Assembly (NCBI RefSeq): GCF_028747805.1
Contig: NZ_CP114887.1
Coordinates: forward strand, 2,597,501 to 2,661,500
Direction: 5' to 3'
Source: Solibacillus daqui
GTDB lineage: Bacteria; Bacillota; Bacilli; Bacillales_A; Planococcaceae
DNA length: 64,000 bases
Below, in pieces: positions 60,640 to 64,000 of this stretch. The notes under the pieces are model-generated. The model did not search any database and was not told the origin of the DNA. It saw only the letters and a list, made by a program, of their open reading frames with translations. The stretch's first letter is position 1, and each line of letters begins with the position of its first letter. The position numbers and the translations under genes were made by a program.

Positions 60640-60878
60640 GAAATTCTCCCTTCAACAGAAAATAAATATCTAAGTTCCTATTCTGTATATATTCTCCACG
60701 ATGAAAGATATTCTTTGAGTATTATGTTAGTATCTTGCTTTCGCTAATATTTCCAACTTATTCGTTACTTCAATAAAAAAACATCTTCACGTATTGTAGA
60801 AACGCCCCCGTTAGTTGAAGAAGGGACTTTTCATTGATATAAACATATAGAATATGCATATGAGTAAAGAAACTATAA
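60640..60878. other. Gap with array element (see 60757) and promoter-like AT-rich DNA
   Basis: No gene found in about 340 bases except the array element remnant and a terminator. Confidence 0.5.
60757..60825 (-). repeat. Array element copy: half M1 plus M3 (rightmost)
   Basis: CTTATTCGTTACTTCAATAA, an unrelated short hairpin-like spacer, then ACGCCCCCGTTAGTTGAAGA. It lies behind the YjcZ-type gene. Confidence 0.75.
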
Positions 60879-60909
60879 AAAGGATCACTAAAGGGGGAAA
60901 GTGATCCTA
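60879..60909 (-). terminator. Terminator of the YjcZ-type gene
   Basis: AGGATCACT pairs with AGTGATCCT, T run (TTTTTATAG) on the minus strand. Confidence 0.82.
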
Positions 60910-60981
60910 ATCCAAAAAAACATTAGAGTGATACCAAGCTATTAATAATTGACTATCGTACCCAGCGCTTACTACCTTTTG

Positions 60982-61122
60982 TTAATAATTGCCATGCATG
61001 AAAGTAGCACCAACAATAATTAGAAGTATGAAAAGGACGACAATTAGAACGAATGTTGAACCATTGTTCTTGCTATAACTGTTGTATCCTCCATAGCAAT
61101 TACCATATCCTGAGTAGTCCAT
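60982..61122 (-). CDS. YjcZ/SscA-type small sporulation protein
   Basis: 46 residues: a Gly/Tyr/Asn-rich start (MDYSGYGNCYGGYNSYSKN) and a hydrophobic tail STFVLIVVLFILLIIVGATF, the hallmark of YjcZ-family sporulation peptides (SscA, small spore-coat-associated). The ribosome site is weak. A second frame (ATG near 61191, MRTIQGEILRHGLSDKEKKM) overlaps its 5' half. Confidence 0.75.
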   Translation of the reverse strand: MDYSGYGNCYGGYNSYSKNNGSTFVLIVVLFILLIIVGATFMHGNY

Positions 61123-61210
61123 ATTGTCGCCATCTTCTTTTCCTTATCGCTTAATCCATGCCGTAATATTTCACCTTGAATTGTGCGCATAATACTTGCC
61201 CCTTCATGTT

Positions 61211-61325
61211 AAATTGGAATGTTCCAGTCACTTACTTTGTTGTAAAATAAATAAAAAAAGAGGACAACAAATGACGGCAGCTAATACTGCTATCAATCGT
61301 TGTCCTCCAGTTTGCTGGTAGAACT
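61211..61325 (-). repeat. Cargo-end block copy 1 (terminator hairpin)
   Basis: About 110 bp shared with 62815-62922: AATTGGAATG ... GTAAAATAA, GGACAACAA-ATGACGGCAG-CTAATA-CTGCTATC-AATCGTTGTCC, GCTGGTAGAAC. It folds as an outer stem GGACAAC/GTTGTCC and an inner stem GCAG/CTGC, with T runs on the minus strand. It ends the HEPN/membrane unit. Confidence 0.85.
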
Positions 61326-61744
61326 TAATATTCATCTAAATATAGTTTAATCAATCCTTTAAGCCGAGTAAATTTCTCTATCTTGTCAATTGTGACAACC
61401 AAGTATTTTTTTAAAATCCTATATAACCAAAACAAAATAAATGCAAATCCTATTAAATCAAAGGAATTTTGTATAAGTTCAAAATCCCCTTCAAACTTCA
61501 TTGAAATTACACTTACAATTATTTGAGAAATCTTTGGTATGGCAGCTAAAAAAATTGACAATATAATTGCTAAAAAAGTATAATATAAAGCTTCAAGTTT
61601 TTCTTTTTCAATTTTAGCATATACTGTATTACTCATAATTTTTAAACCTTTTTTATCTTTAAAACTAATTTGACTATTTTCGGTTCTTAACTCTAATTTA
61701 AGTGTTAATGATTCAATTTCATGTTCAATATATTCACTGTTCAA
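61325..61744 (-). CDS. Small two-helix membrane protein in the xtrA cargo slot
   Basis: 139 residues from a TTG with AGGAG upstream. A charged N-terminal half predicted helical (IEHEIESLTLKLELRTE), then two membrane helices (about 56-75 and 90-110) and a short cytoplasmic tail. It follows the HEPN-type gene by about 80 nt and likely shares its transcript. It could be the effector or partner of a toxin/defence module. No family recognised. Confidence 0.65.
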   Translation of the reverse strand: MNSEYIEHEIESLTLKLELRTENSQISFKDKKGLKIMSNTVYAKIEKEKLEALYYTFLAIILSIFLAAIPKISQIIVSVISMKFEGDFELIQNSFDLIGFAFILFWLYRILKKYLVVTIDKIEKFTRLKGLIKLYLDEY

Positions 61745-61827
61745 TTATTTTTCTCCTATTCTGAATTCTAGTAAACAGTACAACAAATAAGGGTAGCGTA
61801 TTGTTGTAATCCAAATGTCTGGTGAAA

Positions 61828-62601
61828 CTATATTCCCCACTCTTTTTCATGTAATACAAATTTGGATAATACTTTATCAACTAACAAAATAAACTCCATT
61901 ACATCAGAAACCTTAATGCCAATCACAGTAATCCCTGTCACAGTTGTGTCTCTAACTGGTGATAAGTTAAGTTTATTGATAGCCTTTTTTAATTTATTAT
62001 TTTTATTAGTAATCTTCCCATCTTCATGCATAACAACGTTTCTAACTGTATTCCATAAAAGTATGTTTTTCCAATCATCATCTTGATTTAACGATATATT
62101 TGTCACCTTTTGGATATATTTTTTTGACCTTACTATACCAGCACCACTTAAATCTAAATAATTGTAACCGGGGTCAAAAACCTTCTCATAAATAATGCAT
62201 AATTGATTTAATACGTCCTCCAATAGTGCGTAAGTTTTCAGAAAAACACCATTACATACAGCTAATTCCTGTACATCGAATCTTTCATAAAATAAAATTT
62301 GTTGTGTAAGATGTCTAGATTGCACCATTTCTTTATCTTCAAGTTCCATATCTTTATCATCAATTAGATTTTGTTGAACTTCTGATATTCGTTTCTGAAA
62401 ATCCCCTTCTTCTTTTCGAAATAAATCCTGTAGTCTGTAACATAAATTCAAGTAATAGAGTAACCTAGTATTAACATTTTGCCCTAAATGCATGAGATTC
62501 ATTATAATATCTTTTTTACTCCCCTCAGAATATGAGTCACTTATTCTAATAGTTACTACACTTGTTTCCATTGAAAAATTATGTTCATACTTTACTGTCA
62601 A
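61828..62601 (-). CDS. HEPN-motif protein (possible RNase toxin/abortive-infection gene)
   Basis: 257 residues, helical throughout, no signal or membrane segment. The C-terminal half contains R187-N188-x3-H192 (TVRNVVMHEDG), the canonical Rx4-6H catalytic motif of HEPN RNases, preceded by a helix-rich region (LLEDVLNQLCIIYEKVF). A TTG (62601) overlaps the upstream xtrA stop; an internal ATG (METSVV, codon 11) is an alternative. Placed in a prophage cargo slot with a small membrane protein, it may form a defence or toxin-type pair. Function is inferred. Confidence 0.7.
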   Translation of the reverse strand: MTVKYEHNFSMETSVVTIRISDSYSEGSKKDIIMNLMHLGQNVNTRLLYYLNLCYRLQDLFRKEEGDFQKRISEVQQNLIDDKDMELEDKEMVQSRHLTQQILFYERFDVQELAVCNGVFLKTYALLEDVLNQLCIIYEKVFDPGYNYLDLSGAGIVRSKKYIQKVTNISLNQDDDWKNILLWNTVRNVVMHEDGKITNKNNKLKKAINKLNLSPVRDTTVTGITVIGIKVSDVMEFILLVDKVLSKFVLHEKEWGI

Positions 62602-62795
62602 TACTCCTCATCCTCGTCCCATCTAATTCTTTTCACCTGCCCTTGATGTGTGACGATATTGGTTTCGGCTAATGCGGGAAGCTCGGCGACTTTAGCTTTA
62701 CCTTGCGACAATATAATCACACAACTGTAAGGCAATTCCATTATATCAGTAATTAGTCTCCCATCGGCATTTATTTTTAGTTCTTGCGTTCTCAT
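62598..62795 (-). CDS. XtrA/YqaO family phage protein (copy 1)
   Basis: 65 residues with the family body ELKINADGRLITDIMELPYS, CVIILSQGKAKVAELP and ETNIVTHQGQVKRIRWDE. XtrA occurs near the late-gene switch of PBSX and skin. Weak ribosome site. It overlaps the HEPN gene by 4 nt, so the cargo gene is coupled to it. Confidence 0.85.
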   Translation of the reverse strand: MRTQELKINADGRLITDIMELPYSCVIILSQGKAKVAELPALAETNIVTHQGQVKRIRWDEDEEY

Positions 62796-62814
62796 CCAAA
62801 AGCTCTTTTATGCC

Positions 62815-62922
62815 AGATTGGAATGAAACTGCCACTGACTTTGCAGTAAAATAAAAAAGGACAACAAAAGACGGCAGCTAATACTGCTATCAATCGTTGT
62901 CCTCCAGATGGCTGGTAGAACT
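62815..62922 (-). repeat. Cargo-end block copy 2
   Basis: Matches 61211-61325 with small differences; it ends the xtrA-fusion unit. Confidence 0.85.
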
Positions 62923-62923
62923 C

Positions 62924-63754
62924 TTATTCATACTTAAATTTATCTAAAATAGCAATAGTATATGAAATACCTACAATTACAATCACCCAGACAAATTGCT
63001 TGACTGATTCATTGTATATGTTAATGTCTAAAAATGCGCCTATAGCAGTAGGTATTAATGCAAACCAAAATACTAGAATTGAAAAGTAATCTTTCACCTT
63101 AATATTTGTTTCTGAAAGTATGTTACCTTTAAAGAGTCTAATTAAATTTCTATTTAATATTCTCCTTATAACTTTTAATATATATATACTTAGAATAAGC
63201 GTTAGTAATGCTATTACTATTAGTTGAATTAAAAAAGGTATATCACGACTAATATATACATTATATTCACTTAACTTGGCTACTAGTATTTCCTCAAATT
63301 TATAAATTTTATTATGGAATATTAAATACACATTCAGTAGCACATTACTTATTACTCCGGTTGTAACCAATATTATTGCAAGTGTTAGTAGAGCTAGGTT
63401 TTTAATTTTTCTGTCTTCGCTTAATTTATCAAAAATATCAATCAGCTCCTCCTCAAATAATATTATTATAAAAAATAAAATTAATATACATTTTAAAAAA
63501 AATGGTTCTACAATGAAAAATAAAGCTAGTGAAATTGCCATAAAGTTTATTCTCAATTTAAACTCCTCACCCTCGTCCCATCTAATTCGTTTCACCTGCC
63601 CTTGATGTGTGACGATTTTGGTTTCGGCAAAAGCAGGAAGCTCGGCGACTTTGGCTTTACCCTTTGACAAAACAATCACACAGCTATCAGGTAATTCCAT
63701 TATATCAACCAAAAGCTTCCCATCAACGTTTATTTCCAATTCTTGCATTCTCAT
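62924..63754 (-). CDS. XtrA N-terminal domain fused to a membrane domain
   Basis: 276 residues. Residues 1-66 are an XtrA domain nearly identical in layout to copy 1 (ELEINVDGKLLVDIMELPDS, GQVKRIRWDEGEEF); it then runs straight into a membrane region with about six helices (LALFFIVEPFFLKCILILFF ... LIQLIVIALLTLILSIYILK) and ends DILDKFKYE-like. GAGGGG lies before the ATG. The fusion probably arose when the stop of xtrA was lost during cargo exchange. Function unknown. Confidence 0.7.
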   Translation of the reverse strand: MRMQELEINVDGKLLVDIMELPDSCVIVLSKGKAKVAELPAFAETKIVTHQGQVKRIRWDEGEEFKLRINFMAISLALFFIVEPFFLKCILILFFIIILFEEELIDIFDKLSEDRKIKNLALLTLAIILVTTGVISNVLLNVYLIFHNKIYKFEEILVAKLSEYNVYISRDIPFLIQLIVIALLTLILSIYILKVIRRILNRNLIRLFKGNILSETNIKVKDYFSILVFWFALIPTAIGAFLDINIYNESVKQFVWVIVIVGISYTIAILDKFKYE

Positions 63755-63811
63755 TTGAACACCCCTCTGATATAATAGTATCGAACAGATTCAAAGGGTC
63801 GTTCCGAATCC

Positions 63812-63841
63812 AAGCTACGGTTACCTCCGTAGCTTTTTTTA
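63812..63841 (-). terminator. Hairpin terminator
   Basis: AAGCTACGG pairs perfectly with CCGTAGCTT, followed by T runs on both sides. It ends the partial gene at the right edge. Confidence 0.85.
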
Positions 63842-64000
63842 TTAAAACAAGCATAGTTGTTCATTCATTATTTCAACTGGTGCAGGAACTATTGAAAATT
63901 CTTGTACTGCCTCAAAATCACCAAGACGCAGTGAACTAGGAAAAATAATAAGGTCCTCCTTCCAATCAACCAAACCTAACGTTTGATGCACCGAGCATCT
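63842..64000 (-). CDS. Partial phage gene running off the right edge
   Basis: The last 52 codons of a minus-strand gene: CSVHQTLGLVDWKEDLIIFP, then LRLGDFEAVQEFSIVPAPV and a stop after EQLCLF. The start lies beyond base 64000. It precedes the xtrA fusion and probably belongs to the early/replication module of the prophage. No family recognised. Confidence 0.6.
   Translation of the reverse strand, partial: RCSVHQTLGLVDWKEDLIIFPSSLRLGDFEAVQEFSIVPAPVEIMNEQLCLF

Larger units (their letters stand above)
38452..60825 (-). repeat. Integron-like cassette array of genes separated by composite inverted-repeat elements
   Basis: About 25 copies, whole or partial, of one element lie 3' of nearly every gene in this 22.4 kb. 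A full copy (+ strand order) is M1 (TTATTCAACTAACCTGCCCC, then GTTAGTTCAATAA), T (A-run, GAGCTGCATATGCAACTC hairpin = terminator on the minus strand), M3 (TTCAAGTAAAGCCCCC then GTTAGTTGAATAAG), and optionally M4 (TTATTCAACAATCG-CGCC-CGATTGTTGAATAA) or, on the far side of M1, M5 (GCCCGATTGTTGAACACAAG then TTAAACAACGCTATT). The outer ends of M1 and M3 pair over 13 bp. No integrase is found inside. Confidence 0.85.

Noticed and set aside
38452-60825. CRISPR array
   Set aside because: Repeats are 25-170 bp, degenerate and composite, and the intervals contain whole genes rather than short uniform spacers. No cas genes.

Overview
The window is AT-rich DNA from a spore-forming Bacillota. LexA, the yneA/yneB/ynzC/tkt order, the ispG neighbourhood and a YjcZ-type sporulation peptide all point to Bacillales, most likely a Planococcaceae/Caryophanaceae member such as Solibacillus or Lysinibacillus. 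That assignment is inferred from gene content, because no 16S gene is present.

Layout. (1) 0.3-3.1 kb: core genes on the + strand: a DUF1189 membrane protein, a LysM protein, ispG (isoprenoid synthesis) and a YqfW-type nucleotidase. (2) 3.1-15.4 kb: a 12-gene minus-strand operon for uptake and dismantling of cell-wall and D-amino-acid peptides. It holds a P1 aminopeptidase, a VanX-like dipeptidase, DppA, the L-Ala-D/L-Glu epimerase YkfB, a full Opp/Dpp ABC transporter, the LD-carboxypeptidase YkfA, a cytoplasmic beta-lactamase-like serine hydrolase and the NlpC/P60 enzyme YkfC. (3) 15.6-25.3 kb: small proteins, a PAS-GAF-degenerate GGDEF-EAL phosphodiesterase, a KstD-like flavoprotein, an esterase-fold protein lacking its nucleophile, transketolase and three IS200/IS605 right-end relics. 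(4) 25.3-29.9 kb: the SOS locus lexA / yneA-yneB-ynzC, split by a 2.8 kb prophage remnant between 22-bp direct repeats. (5) 30-36 kb: twin gamma-glutamyl hydrolase-like amidotransferases, a deoxyribonucleotidase, an AlkD-like repair protein, a VOC protein and a ClC-family channel.

(6) About 34.4-60.8 kb is the most unusual part: about 25 mostly single-gene units, nearly all on the minus strand. Almost every gene is followed, often within about 10 nt of its stop, by a copy of one composite inverted-repeat element. The element holds an outer 13-bp stem (TTATTCAACTAAC / GTTAGTTGAATAA), an imperfect inner stem, a central terminator hairpin and optional further palindromes. The cargo is typical accessory material: small lipoproteins, an APH-like kinase, a nonsense-mutated protein kinase, two sigma/anti-sigma pairs, a small alarmone synthetase, DUF3885, an SDR with Tyr->Phe, a GyrI-like protein, DUF2269, DinB and stalk-domain proteins. 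The arrangement resembles an integron cassette array with attC-like 3' elements, but no integron integrase is visible. A 1276-bp IS3-family element sits precisely inside one copy with a 3-bp target duplication.

(7) 61-64 kb: the edge of a PBSX/skin-like prophage, with two xtrA copies. One is followed by a HEPN-motif protein and a small membrane protein; the other is fused to a multi-pass membrane domain. Both units end in the same approximately 110-bp block, which marks a cargo slot that may carry defence genes.
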